Source of the DNA: Ottowia massiliensis
GTDB taxonomy: Bacteria; Pseudomonadota; Gammaproteobacteria; Burkholderiales; Burkholderiaceae_C
Assembly: GCF_900240305.1 (NCBI RefSeq)
Contig: NZ_LT964854.1
Coordinates: 2,046,001-2,110,000 of the forward strand
Direction: 5' to 3'
DNA length: 64,000 nt
Below, piece by piece: positions 1-7,756 of the stretch (positions are counted from its first letter, which is position 1; every line of letters starts with the position of its first letter). Under the pieces are notes generated by a model. That model was not told the origin of the DNA, did no database searches, and saw only the letters and a program-made list of their open reading frames with translations. A program made the translations under genes and the position numbers.

Positions 1-89
1 GCGAACGCTGCTGACCCCGCCTTTGGGCGGCTGGCGCCTGCTGCCTCTGTAACATTCGTTTCTTTGACTGCCGTCTCGCGCGCCTTGCC

Positions 90-1295
90 ATGACCTCGCC
101 CACGCCTTCTTCTTCTGCCGCCCTTTCCGCCCCTTTGCCCGCGCTGGAGCGCATCCGCGCCGATGTGCAGGCCATGCACGCTTACCTGGTTCAGTCTTCC
201 GAAGGGCTGCTGAAGCTGGACGCCATGGAAAACCCCTACGGCTTGCCGCCCGACTTGCAGCAGGCGCTGGGCGAGCGGCTGGGGCGCGTGGCCATCAACC
301 GTTATCCGGGCACGCGCTTCAATGACCTGAAAGCGGCCCTGGCCCGCCACGCGCGACTGCCCGAGGGCTGGGCGCTGATGCTGGGCAATGGTTCGGACGA
401 GCTGATCACCCTGCTGGCGCTGTGCTGCTCGCGGCAGGACGGCGAGCAGCCCGCCGCCATGCTGGCGCCCATGCCCAGCTTCGTGATGTACCCGCTGGCG
501 GCACACCTGCATCACATGGACTTTCACGCCGTGCCGCTGCGGCCCGACTTTCAGCTGGATGAAGCGGCCATGCTCGCCGCCATTGAATCGCTGCGCCCCG
601 CGCTGCTGTGGCTGTCACACCCCAACAACCCCACAGGCACGTTGTGGGACGAGGCAGCGATGGCCCGCCTGATCGAGGCGCAGGGCCGCGCAGGCGGCAT
701 TGCAGTCATTGACGAGGCGTACCAGCCCTTTGCTGCGCGCACCTGGCTGGACGCCGCGCGCCAGCGCCCTGCCGAGCACGCGCATGTGCTGGTGATGCGC
801 ACCTTGAGCAAATTCGGCCTGGCCGGCGTTCGCGTGGGCTATCTGATGGGCGATGAGCGCCTGATCAGCCAGATTGACAAAGCCCGCCCGCCCTACAACC
901 TGGGCAGCCTGAACATTGAGTGCGCGCTCTTCGCGCTGGAGCACGCCAGCGTGTTTGACGAGCAGGCCCGGCTGATTCGCCAGGAGCGCGAGCGCCTGCA
1001 AGCCAGTCTGCACCGCCTGCCCGGCACGCGCCCTTACCCCAGTGAAGGCAACATGGTGCTGCTGCGCGTGGCCCCTGAGGGCGCGCCCGCCAGCGAGGCC
1101 GCCGCCTTCGCCCGCTGCGTGTTCGAGGGCATGAAGGCACGCGGCGTGCTGGTGCGCGATGTATCAGCCATGCACCCCATGCTGGCGGGCTGCCTGCGCC
1201 TGACAGTGGGCAGCGCCAGCGACAACGCGCGGATGCTCGCCGCCCTCACGGCCGCGCTGGCTGACGCCCTGAATGCGGCCATTCAGCCTGCCTGA
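90..1295 (+). CDS. hisC: Histidinol-phosphate aminotransferase
   Basis: PLP-dependent cytosolic enzyme that transaminates imidazole acetol phosphate to histidinol phosphate in histidine biosynthesis. The 401-residue product is a full-length fold-type I aminotransferase: SHPNNPTG at about residues 176-183, DEAY at 208-211, and the PLP-binding lysine in TLSKFGLAG at Lys241. Length is slightly above the usual 350-370 because of an N-terminal tail of about 25 Ser/Pro/Ala residues. The ATG overlaps a TGA in the preceding frame (ATGA at 90-93), which may be the end of an upstream gene. It opens the his gene set of this window (hisB, hisH and hisA follow on the same strand). Family assignment is secure. 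Confidence 0.95.
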   Translation: MTSPTPSSSAALSAPLPALERIRADVQAMHAYLVQSSEGLLKLDAMENPYGLPPDLQQALGERLGRVAINRYPGTRFNDLKAALARHARLPEGWALMLGNGSDELITLLALCCSRQDGEQPAAMLAPMPSFVMYPLAAHLHHMDFHAVPLRPDFQLDEAAMLAAIESLRPALLWLSHPNNPTGTLWDEAAMARLIEAQGRAGGIAVIDEAYQPFAARTWLDAARQRPAEHAHVLVMRTLSKFGLAGVRVGYLMGDERLISQIDKARPPYNLGSLNIECALFALEHASVFDEQARLIRQERERLQASLHRLPGTRPYPSEGNMVLLRVAPEGAPASEAAAFARCVFEGMKARGVLVRDVSAMHPMLAGCLRLTVGSASDNARMLAALTAALADALNAAIQPA

Positions 1296-1331
1296 ATGAA
1301 TGCAAAACGGAATGAAAGCGCGGTGGGATCG

Positions 1332-1667
1332 ATGCCATCAAGCAGGCAATATCTCGATTTTGTGCTGGACCAATTATCGGAAGCCGAAGGCATCAGCCAC
1401 CGGGCCATGATGGGAGAGTACATTATTTACTGCCGGGGAAAGGTTATCGGCGGCATTTACGATAACCGGTTTCTCGTCAAGCCGGCGAAATCGGCGCAAT
1501 CGCTCATGCCCAATGCGCCGCGTGAAATACCTTACCCGGGCGCAAAAGCCATGCTGCTGGTACAGGAGCTTGAAAACCGGCCCTTTTTGGCCCGGCTGGC
1601 GGCCGCCCTGCATGATGAATTGCCTGCGCCCAAGGCAAAATCCAAAAAGAAAACCGTCTGCCGCTGA
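1332..1667 (+). CDS. TfoX N-terminal domain protein
   Basis: Small protein of about 111 residues matching the TfoX/Sxy N-terminal domain: an opening like SSRQYLDFVLDQLSEAEG, then the MMGEYIIYCRGKVIGGIYD and RFLVKP segments typical of the family, and a Lys-rich C-terminus. Full-length TfoX/Sxy proteins regulate competence, but single-domain versions are mostly uncharacterised, so no role is claimed. I chose ATG 1332, which has GGTGGGA just upstream and gives the usual family N-terminus. An in-frame ATG at 1296, directly after the hisC stop, would add 12 residues. It sits between hisC and hisB, an unusual place, and is probably co-transcribed with them. Confidence 0.8.
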   Translation: MPSSRQYLDFVLDQLSEAEGISHRAMMGEYIIYCRGKVIGGIYDNRFLVKPAKSAQSLMPNAPREIPYPGAKAMLLVQELENRPFLARLAAALHDELPAPKAKSKKKTVCR

Positions 1668-1762
1668 AAACGCAAGCCCGTCAAAATGGAGCGCCGTCAA
1701 AATAAATTTCCGCCTGAATATTTTGACCGGCATTTTTCAATAATCTGAATCACGATGAAATC

Positions 1763-2359
1763 ATGAATACTGCCCGCACCGCCGAAATCGCCCGCCACAC
1801 CGCCGAAACCCGCATTGCCGTGCGCCTGAATCTGGACGGCGCAGGCCGCGCCAGGCTGGCCACCGGCATCGGCTTTTTTGACCACATGCTTGATCAAATC
1901 GCCCGCCACGGCCTGATTGATCTGGACGTGGACTGCGTGGGTGATTTGCACATTGACGGCCACCACACCGTGGAAGACGTGGGCATCGCCATCGGCCAGG
2001 CGCTCAAGGCCGCCGTGGGCGACAAGCGCGGCATTGCCCGCTACGGCCATGCCTACGTGCCGCTGGACGAAGCCTTGAGCCGCGTGGTCATCGACCTTTC
2101 AGGCCGCCCTGGTCTTTTCGCCCACCTGCCGCTCACCAGTGCCATGGTGGGCCAGTTCGACACGCAGCTGGTGCGCGAGTTTTTCCAGGCCCTGGCCAAT
2201 CACGCCTTCATCACCCTGCACATCGACAACCTGCGCGGCGACAACGCCCACCACCAGATCGAAACCGTGTTCAAGGCTTTTGGCCGCGCCCTGCGCATGG
2301 CCGTGGCCCCCGACCCTCGCGCGGCAGGCAGCGTGCCTTCCACCAAAGGCAGCCTGTGA
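1763..2359 (+). CDS. hisB: Imidazoleglycerol-phosphate dehydratase
   Basis: Cytosolic metal-dependent dehydratase converting imidazole glycerol phosphate to imidazole acetol phosphate. The 198-residue monofunctional form (no phosphatase domain) has the repeated metal-binding segments FFDHML, HHTVED and, in the second half, ANHAFITLHIDN and HHQIE. Length fits the family (about 195-200). The ATG at 1763 is the first in a frame whose N-terminus (RTAEIARHTAETRI) matches the family. Normally hisH follows directly in betaproteobacteria. Here a 3.2-kb cargo separates hisB from hisH. Confidence 0.95.
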   Translation: MNTARTAEIARHTAETRIAVRLNLDGAGRARLATGIGFFDHMLDQIARHGLIDLDVDCVGDLHIDGHHTVEDVGIAIGQALKAAVGDKRGIARYGHAYVPLDEALSRVVIDLSGRPGLFAHLPLTSAMVGQFDTQLVREFFQALANHAFITLHIDNLRGDNAHHQIETVFKAFGRALRMAVAPDPRAAGSVPSTKGSL

Positions 2360-2671
2360 GGCCAGCCTTGCGCGCGGCTATCCGGCGCTCCTTGCGTCAT
2401 TGATGCGGGGCACCCGACATGGAGCCAGACAGCGTGCGTTCCGTCCGGCTTCCGCCTTGCCATTCAAGTCCTTCGCCTTTTCTCCTTGAAATCGAATTCC
2501 ACAAAAGCGGTGGCAAAGAAGCTGAATGCCAGAATGGCTTGCAAAAAATGACGGTTAACAAACTTCACAAACAAATAAACAATAAATGAAACATACATAT
2601 TGCAAGGAATAAATATTACGTATAACCTTCGGCCTGCCCGAATGTCAGGGTTTTTCATCAAGGAGCAGGCC
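2360..2671. other. AT-rich spacer before amidase gene
   Basis: A 312-base gap without a convincing gene. The second half (about 2490-2640) is strikingly AT-rich compared with the surrounding his genes and probably marks the left edge of the inserted toxin/immunity cargo. It contains TTGCAA at 2600 and TATAAC at 2621 with only a 15-base spacer, so a promoter is possible but not demonstrated. Confidence 0.4.
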
Positions 2672-3655
2672 ATGAACGGAATATCCAGCACTGCCTCCCG
2701 CAGCAGCCTTCAATCCCTGCCCGATGCGCCCCAGCCGCAGCCCACCGGCGCAGACAGCCCGCAGCCAGCCCCCAGCCCCTCCACGCCCGGCAACAGCCAA
2801 ACGCTCACGCGGATGGCGCGCGATGCCCGCCCGCCCCTGGCAGGCCAGCAGCAAGCCGCAGCGGCAGACGCCAAAGGCGCGGCAACCGGCGCCTCACAGC
2901 TCAACATTGACGACAAAGGCCACGTCCAGCATGAAAGAGTGCTGCTGAAAACGGCGGCAGGGCGCGAAACCATCAGCCCGAAGATTGAGCGCAAGGAAAT
3001 GCCAGAGGTGAATGGATTGGTAATTCACCAGACAGATTCACCCACAGTTTCTTCCACCTTGAATAGTTATGCGCTAAAAGGAGCCAATGGCGCTCATTTT
3101 CTGATTGACAAGGATGGAACCATTTATCAGACGGCTTCGCTGAAGCGGAAAACAAATCATGTGGGGCCACTTAGAAGCCGCTGCGCACAGGAAAAAAGCT
3201 GTTCGCCTGAAGAAACGGAGCTGAATGAAAAATTCAATCCTACAAAAGAAAACCAGCGGGAAAGCAAGAAACCGGCGGGGGAGCGCTTTCCCTCCAATAG
3301 CGACTCCATTGGAATCGAACTGGTGGGCATGTCTTACAAGGCCAAAAGTCATCAGGAAACCAGCAATCTGGATGGCAGTTTCAACTTCCTGATTACCACC
3401 ACAGACGGGAAAACGCTAAAATATGAAAATCTGTCGGCTGATGTCGCCAGCCGGATGCGGGAGGAAATCAAGGAAAGCAAGCTCAGAAAAAAATATTATA
3501 TTTTTGAACAAGTAACAACCCAGCAAAATGAGTCCCTTCAATGGCTGACGCAGCAGCTACGCAGAGAATATTCAATACCGGAATCAGAAGTCTTTGCTCA
3601 CCCAACAGTTTCCCGCAAAACAGGTTCGGAAGCGCTGACAGCTCAATGGAGATAA
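2672..3655 (+). CDS. Putative peptidoglycan amidase toxin (Amidase_2 fold)
   Basis: A 327-residue protein with an N-acetylmuramoyl-L-alanine amidase type 2/PGRP-like domain from about residue 112 to the end. The expected zinc site is visible: His119 in VIHQTD, His163 in TNHVGP, and His310 in FAHPTVSRKTGS (normally HxxVxxxRKxDPG). Glu216 lies in the SIGIELVG strand. About 110 N-terminal residues are Pro/Ala/Ser-rich and there is no signal peptide, which fits an effector delivered by a specialised system rather than a housekeeping amidase. AAGGAG lies 7 bases before ATG 2672. Six bases downstream begin three tandem genes for exported cysteine-rich proteins, the classic toxin-immunity layout. 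No secretion genes are in the window, so type VI delivery is only inferred. A phage-type endolysin is the main alternative. Confidence 0.75.
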   Translation: MNGISSTASRSSLQSLPDAPQPQPTGADSPQPAPSPSTPGNSQTLTRMARDARPPLAGQQQAAAADAKGAATGASQLNIDDKGHVQHERVLLKTAAGRETISPKIERKEMPEVNGLVIHQTDSPTVSSTLNSYALKGANGAHFLIDKDGTIYQTASLKRKTNHVGPLRSRCAQEKSCSPEETELNEKFNPTKENQRESKKPAGERFPSNSDSIGIELVGMSYKAKSHQETSNLDGSFNFLITTTDGKTLKYENLSADVASRMREEIKESKLRKKYYIFEQVTTQQNESLQWLTQQLRREYSIPESEVFAHPTVSRKTGSEALTAQWR

Positions 3656-3661
3656 ACCGTC

Positions 3662-4138
3662 ATGAATTTCAAATGGCTAGTCTGCCTGCCTTTCATTATG
3701 ACGCCTGGCGTCATGTCTTTGGCCCAAGAGATGCCTGTTCATGATGCCTGCGTGGATATATTGGAAGAGGACTTTGCAGACGACACGATCACGCTATGCC
3801 CATCGCCATTGCCGCCGATCGAAATGATTCAGGTGGAAGGTTACAGTGAAAGCAAAAAGGAAGCAGGAGAGCCGGACTGCAATACATTTCATCCGGACGC
3901 TGCCACGGTGCGGCGCTATTTTTCAAAAGCGCGGCAAATTAGCCGTCAGGATTGGATGCATAAGATAATTATGGTTTCATGTGAAGCTTATGGAAGAATG
4001 GCGCTGCAAGATGGACGCAAAGCAGAATGGAGCGTTAGCCCCAGCCGCGCAGCTCTGATCAGGATTGATGAAGGGGCATACCAGGAATACTTCTTCTTTT
4101 GCTCGAAAGCGGATTGCGGTTTCCCGCCATTCTGGTAA
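3662..4138 (+). CDS. Putative periplasmic immunity protein, copy 1
   Basis: A 158-residue protein with a short signal peptide (MNFKWLVCLPFIM...SLA, likely cleavage after Ala21), so it should act in the periplasm, where a peptidoglycan amidase acts. Mature cysteines recur in all copies: DxC near the start, ITLCPS, EPDCNTF, VSCEA, and the C-terminal FFFCSKADCGF, suggesting disulfides. I recognise no named family. It starts 6 bases after the amidase stop, so translation is probably coupled. The immunity role is inferred from position, export signal and triplication, not from homology. Copy 1 is the most divergent of the three (HDACVDI versus HDSCVKV in copies 2 and 3). Confidence 0.75.
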   Translation: MNFKWLVCLPFIMTPGVMSLAQEMPVHDACVDILEEDFADDTITLCPSPLPPIEMIQVEGYSESKKEAGEPDCNTFHPDAATVRRYFSKARQISRQDWMHKIIMVSCEAYGRMALQDGRKAEWSVSPSRAALIRIDEGAYQEYFFFCSKADCGFPPFW

Positions 4139-4155
4139 CAAGCGTCTATTTCAAC

Positions 4156-4190
4156 AATTGCCTTCAAGCGCAGCGCATGAAGGCAATTTG
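4156..4190 (+). terminator. Hairpin terminator after immunity copy 1
   Basis: The stem AATTGCCTTCA / TGAAGGCAATT encloses an 11-base loop and is followed by a short T-rich run. An equivalent hairpin follows each of the other two copies. Confidence 0.75.
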
Positions 4191-4239
4191 TTTTGGAGAC
4201 GATGACACGCATAAGCCCCAATGCCCCACCAGAAATCCG

Positions 4240-4335
4240 CGCAATGAATATTCAATGCCAGAATTGGAAGTTTTTGCTCATCCAGCAGTTTCCCGTAAAA
4301 CAGGTTCGGAAGCGCTGACAGCCCGATGGAGATAA
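4240..4335 (+). pseudogene. Orphan 3' fragment of amidase toxin gene (unit 2)
   Basis: Thirty-one codons plus stop, reading RNEYSMPELEVFAHPAVS then RKTGSEALTARWR, matching the C-terminus of the amidase at 3564-3655, including the third zinc-ligand histidine. There is no start codon or catalytic domain. It sits 6 bases before immunity copy 2 exactly as the full gene sits before copy 1, so it is a duplication scar. Its reading frame is intact, so it might serve as a homology patch for toxin tail exchange. Confidence 0.85.
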
Positions 4336-4341
4336 AACGTC

Positions 4342-4818
4342 ATGAATTTCAAATGGCTAACCTTCCTGCCTTTCATTCTGACGTCTGGCAACATATCTTT
4401 GGCCCAGCAAATGATTATCCATGATTCCTGTGTAAAAGTCTTGGAAGAGGACTTTGCTGACGATAGGATCACGCTATGCCCTTCGTCACTGCCGCCGATC
4501 GAAACGATTCAGGTGGAAGGTTACAGTGAAAGCGAAAAGGAAGCAGGAGAGCCGGACTGCAATACATTTCATCCGGACGCTGCCACGGTGCGGCGCTATT
4601 TTTCAAAGGCGTGGCAAATCAGCGGCCAAGACTGGATGCATACGCTAACCATGGTTCCATGCAGCGCTTATGGCTCTATGACGCTGCAAGGCGGACGCAA
4701 AGCAGAATGGGGCATTAGGCCCAGCCGTGCAGGTCTCATCAGGCTTGATGGAGGGGCATACCAGGAATACTTTTTCTTTTGCTCGAAAGCAGATTGCGGT
4801 TTCTCGCCGTTCTGGTAA
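4342..4818 (+). CDS. Putative periplasmic immunity protein, copy 2
   Basis: A 158-residue paralogue of the preceding immunity-like protein, with signal peptide MNFKWLTFLPFILTSGNISLA and the same six mature cysteines. It is nearly identical to copy 3 through the first 75 residues and differs at scattered positions afterwards (for example YGSMTLQGG and GLIRLDGGAY). Because the substitutions leave the frame open and the cysteines intact, all copies look functional. It would be co-transcribed with the amidase only if transcription passes the hairpin at 4156; otherwise it may have its own promoter. Confidence 0.75.
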   Translation: MNFKWLTFLPFILTSGNISLAQQMIIHDSCVKVLEEDFADDRITLCPSSLPPIETIQVEGYSESEKEAGEPDCNTFHPDAATVRRYFSKAWQISGQDWMHTLTMVPCSAYGSMTLQGGRKAEWGIRPSRAGLIRLDGGAYQEYFFFCSKADCGFSPFW

Positions 4819-4833
4819 TAAGCGCTCTTTCAG

Positions 4834-4872
4834 CAATCGCCTTCATGAGCAGTGCATGAAGGCAATTTTTTC
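4834..4872 (+). terminator. Hairpin terminator after immunity copy 2
   Basis: The stem ATCGCCTTCAT / ATGAAGGCAAT is followed by six T residues. It is the counterpart of the hairpin after copy 1. Confidence 0.75.
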
Positions 4873-4918
4873 TGGAAACGAAGGCATGCATAAACCTCAA
4901 TGCTCTGCCGGGAATCTG

Positions 4919-5014
4919 CGCGGTGAATATTCAATACCAGAATCGACAGTCTTCGCTCATCCGCCGGTTTCCTGTAAAACTAGTTCGAAAGCGCTGACTG
5001 CTCAATGGAGATAA
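4919..5014 (+). pseudogene. Orphan 3' fragment of amidase toxin gene (unit 3)
   Basis: Thirty-one codons plus stop, reading RGEYSIPESTVFAHPPVS then CKTSSKALTAQWR, matching the amidase C-terminus. The otherwise conserved RKTGS has become CKTSS, so this tail is drifting faster than the one in unit 2. It lies 6 bases before immunity copy 3. Confidence 0.85.
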
Positions 5015-5020
5015 ATCGTC

Positions 5021-5497
5021 ATGAATTTCAAATGGCTAGCCTTCCTGCCTTTCATTCTGACGTCTGGCAACATATCTTTGGCCCAGCAAATGACTATTCA
5101 TGATTCCTGTGTAAAAGTCTTGGAAGAGGACTTTGCTGACGATAGGATCACGCTATGCCCTTCGTCACTGCCGCCCATCAAGACAATTCAGGTGGAACGT
5201 TATAGTGAGAGCAAAAAGGGAATAGGGGAGCCGGATTGCAATACATTTCATCCGGACGCCGCTACAGTGCGGCGCTATTTTTCAAAAGCGCGGCAAATTA
5301 GCCGCTGGGACTGGACGCATAAGCTAACCATGATTTCATGCAGCGCTTCTGGCTCCATGACGCTGGAAGATGGGCGCAAAGCGCGCTGGGGAATTAGACC
5401 CAGCCGCGCGGCTCTCATCAGAATTGATGGAGGAGACTACCAGGAATACTTCTTCTTTTGCTCGAAAGCGGATTGCGGTTTTTCGCCATTCTGGTGA
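5021..5497 (+). CDS. Putative periplasmic immunity protein, copy 3
   Basis: The third 158-residue paralogue: signal peptide MNFKWLAFLPFILTSGNISLA, then the conserved cysteines and the closing FFFCSKADCGFSPFW. Distinctive changes include IKTIQVERYSESKKGIGE and SRWDWTHKLTM. It ends the tandem array and is followed by its own hairpin and then hisH about 120 bases on. The role as an immunity protein, perhaps with specificity broadened across amidase variants, is inferred. Confidence 0.75.
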   Translation: MNFKWLAFLPFILTSGNISLAQQMTIHDSCVKVLEEDFADDRITLCPSSLPPIKTIQVERYSESKKGIGEPDCNTFHPDAATVRRYFSKARQISRWDWTHKLTMISCSASGSMTLEDGRKARWGIRPSRAALIRIDGGDYQEYFFFCSKADCGFSPFW

Positions 5498-5513
5498 CAA
5501 GCGGCCATTTCAA

Positions 5514-5550
5514 CAATCGCCTTCATGTGGCGCGTGAAGGCGATTTTTAT
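5514..5550 (+). terminator. Hairpin terminator after immunity copy 3
   Basis: The stem AATCGCCTTCA / TGAAGGCGATT is followed by TTTA. It marks the right edge of the cargo, about 66 bases before hisH. Confidence 0.75.
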
Positions 5551-5615
5551 TGGGATAATGGGGCCCAAATTTGCATATACAGACCATGCAGATTGACTTC
5601 TCTTTTTGATGTGCC

Positions 5616-6347
5616 ATGACCTCTACTTCCGTCGCCATTGTTGATTACGGCATGGGCAATCTGCGCTCCGTGGCGCAAGCCGTGCTGCATGCCGCACAGG
5701 GCCTGCCCGTGAGCGTGGCTGTTACCAGCCAGCCGCAGGCCGTGCGCGATGCCGCGCGCGTCATCCTCCCCGGCCAGGGGGCCATGGGCGACTGCATGGC
5801 CGCCTTGCGAGCCAGCGGCTTGCAGGAAGCCGTGCTGCAAGCTGCTGCCAGCAAACCGCTTCTGGGCATTTGCGTGGGCATGCAAATGCTGTTGGAGCAC
5901 AGTGCCGAAGGCCACACCGCTGCTGGCACGCCAGGGCTGGCGCTGTTGCCGGGTGAAGTGCTGAAATTCGACTTCGCGGGCCGCCGCGCGCCTGACGGCA
6001 GCGCCTACAAAGTGCCGCAAATGGGCTGGAACCGCGTGCGCCCCTGCACGCATTCAGGCGTCCGGCACCCGCTCTGGGAAGGCGTGCGCAACCCGCCCGC
6101 GCCGGGCGAGGGCAGGGCCGCCGGGGCCGAAGAAGCGGATGGCGGCGAGCCGTGGTTCTACTTCGTTCACAGCTACTACGCCTGCTGTGCCCGCGCCGAA
6201 GACGTAGCGGGCCAGACCGAATATGGCGGCCTGCGCTTTGCCAGCGCCATCGCGCGCGGCAACCTGTTCGCCACGCAGTTCCACCCCGAAAAAAGCGCGG
6301 AACAGGGCTTGCGCCTGTTTCGCAATTTCCTGCGCTGGAATCCGTGA
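5616..6347 (+). CDS. hisH: Imidazole glycerol phosphate synthase, glutaminase subunit
   Basis: Glutaminase subunit that supplies ammonia to HisF in the fifth step of histidine biosynthesis. The 243-residue class I amidotransferase shows the nucleophile Cys86 in GICVGMQ and the His223/Glu225 pair in QFHPEKS, so the triad is complete. It is about 30 residues longer than usual because of a Pro/Ala/Gly/Glu-rich insertion (around PPAPGEGRAAGAEEADGGE) before the HSYY segment. The partner hisF does not follow and is not in the window. The gene needs its own promoter now that the toxin/immunity cargo with its terminators lies upstream. Confidence 0.95.
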   Translation: MTSTSVAIVDYGMGNLRSVAQAVLHAAQGLPVSVAVTSQPQAVRDAARVILPGQGAMGDCMAALRASGLQEAVLQAAASKPLLGICVGMQMLLEHSAEGHTAAGTPGLALLPGEVLKFDFAGRRAPDGSAYKVPQMGWNRVRPCTHSGVRHPLWEGVRNPPAPGEGRAAGAEEADGGEPWFYFVHSYYACCARAEDVAGQTEYGGLRFASAIARGNLFATQFHPEKSAEQGLRLFRNFLRWNP

Positions 6348-6921
6348 AGGCCGCGAGGGCGGCGCTCATTCAGCAGCGCGCCCGGAAAACGGGCGAGTAA
6401 ATGACTGCGCCTGCCCGCACTGCGCAGGGCATCTCGCGCCTTTCAGCATCCACATCTAGCGGGCCTCTGGAGCCGGGACTGCCAAGAATAAACACTGGTT
6501 TTTCAGGTATTTTCTATCAGGTTTGCGGCGATGCTTCCTTGATTTTTTTTGAATGGACTGCGGATTTTCGGGTCATAGGCATGTCTTTGCAGGATTCTCC
6601 AAATAAGCAGACAAACTTTCCGGCCTGAAATCCGCAGCAATATTCTGAAAATATCCATGAAGTATTCCGGCTTGGTATTTCATTGGGCAGCAGCGCCCGT
6701 CGCGCCCATGACCGGGCAAGCCCTGAACGGCCAGATGCGCCCCCCCCAGTGCCAGTTGCGATAAAGTCGCCGCCGCCATTGGAGGCCAAGACGGCCGCGC
6801 CAATGGCAGGCAAAACCGGTTGCGGCGGCCGGCGCCGAAATTCGTGAAAGTGCAGACGCCCATTCAACGCCTTATTCGCTTTCATTCACCCCGTTCATTC
6901 AACCCGCTCAGGAGATTCAAC
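6348..6921. other. 574-base gap, no supported gene
   Basis: Moderately AT-rich middle part (6480-6680). No open frame here has homology or composition I would defend, and no member of the ~90-bp repeat family is present. It probably holds the promoter of the next gene. Confidence 0.4.
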
Positions 6922-7650
6922 ATGGAAAACAATGCGCTCATTCAATACGGCTCCACGCAAGACAGCCGCACTTTCCACGCCGTGCGCCAAACCGAGCAAA
7001 TCTGCGCATGGACGGTGCTGGGCATTGGCGGCTTTCTGCTGCTCGTGCTCATTGCCAATGTGCTCAGCTCGTTTTTCAAACATGGCATGGGCGAGGCCAT
7101 TTTGGCGCTGCTGCTTGTGGGCGTGGTGCTGTGCCTGGTCTTTGTGGGCGTCACCAAGCTGCTGGAGCTGCTGGTTTTCAAGCCCTGGAAGGCCGTGCGC
7201 TACAGCGCCTGCGCCAAGCGCATGGCCGCCGAGGCGCAGCAAAACGGCCTGCGCCCTGTGGCCGCCCATCAGTGGACGTGGCCGCAGCCCGGCGTGCTGG
7301 CGCTGGACAGGCAGAACAACGCGCTGTTCGCCTGTGTCTGGGGCAACGGCTACGAGCGCTTGCTGCTTTCGCCGCGCGAAGTCATTGGCGTGAAGGTGGA
7401 GCGAGAGTCTGAAATCCATACCGATACGAAGCATGGCGGCAGCTTCGCCATCTTTTCCTCTGGCGGCTGGGGCTACCAGTTCGGCAGCCGCTCCAAGTCC
7501 AAGTCCGTCACCATCGAGCGCGCTTTTCTGGAGATTCACTACCAGCGCGAAGGCGCGGCCGCGCCCGGGTGGGTGGCCGTTCCTTATGGCGAGGAGCGCC
7601 GCGAAGCCGATTCAATGGCCGTGGCCATCCAGCAATGGCAGCGGCAGTAA
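6922..7650 (+). CDS. Predicted inner-membrane protein, two TM segments
   Basis: A 242-residue protein of no family I recognise. AGGAG at 6910 supports ATG 6922 (MENNALIQYG). Two hydrophobic helices at about residues 32-54 and 60-85 (WTVLGIGGFLLLVLIAN and AILALLLVGVVLCLVFVGV) precede a soluble C-terminal domain of about 150 residues (GVLALDRQNNALFACVWGN, ERLLLSPREVIGVKVERE, then FGSRSKSKSVTIERAFLEIHY). This is reminiscent of PH-like YcxB/YdbS-type membrane domains, but that is only an impression. It lies between hisH and hisA on the same strand. Confidence 0.7.
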   Translation: MENNALIQYGSTQDSRTFHAVRQTEQICAWTVLGIGGFLLLVLIANVLSSFFKHGMGEAILALLLVGVVLCLVFVGVTKLLELLVFKPWKAVRYSACAKRMAAEAQQNGLRPVAAHQWTWPQPGVLALDRQNNALFACVWGNGYERLLLSPREVIGVKVERESEIHTDTKHGGSFAIFSSGGWGYQFGSRSKSKSVTIERAFLEIHYQREGAAAPGWVAVPYGEERREADSMAVAIQQWQRQ

Positions 7651-7756
7651 GCCTGGCTGCCGGCCATTGGCGTGTTTCTTGCAGGAAAACACTCATTGCG
7701 CCCGCTGGCGCGCACGCCAGAATGCACCGGTTTTCTCTTCTTTCCCAGCAGCATCC

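Larger units (their letters stand above)
3564..5550 (+). repeat. Tandem ~680-bp unit, three copies (toxin 3' end + immunity gene)
   Basis: The same segment recurs at spacings of 680 and 679 bases. Each unit contains the last ~30 codons of the amidase gene, a 6-base gap, one 158-codon immunity-like gene and a hairpin terminator. Unit 1 holds the real amidase 3' end. Units 2 and 3 hold orphan copies of that tail. Matching points are the GAATATTCAAT words at 3567, 4246 and 4925, and the gene starts at 3662, 4342 and 5021. A sampled line is about 48% GC, well below the neighbouring his genes. Confidence 0.9.

Noticed and set aside
1..93. Possible 3' end of an upstream gene overlapping the hisC start
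   Set aside because: Two frames run in from the edge, ending at 52 and 93, but neither reads like the end of hisD or any family I know, so no feature is called.
6401..6628. Small open frame after hisH
   Set aside because: No ribosome site, no homology, and composition similar to the non-coding surroundings.
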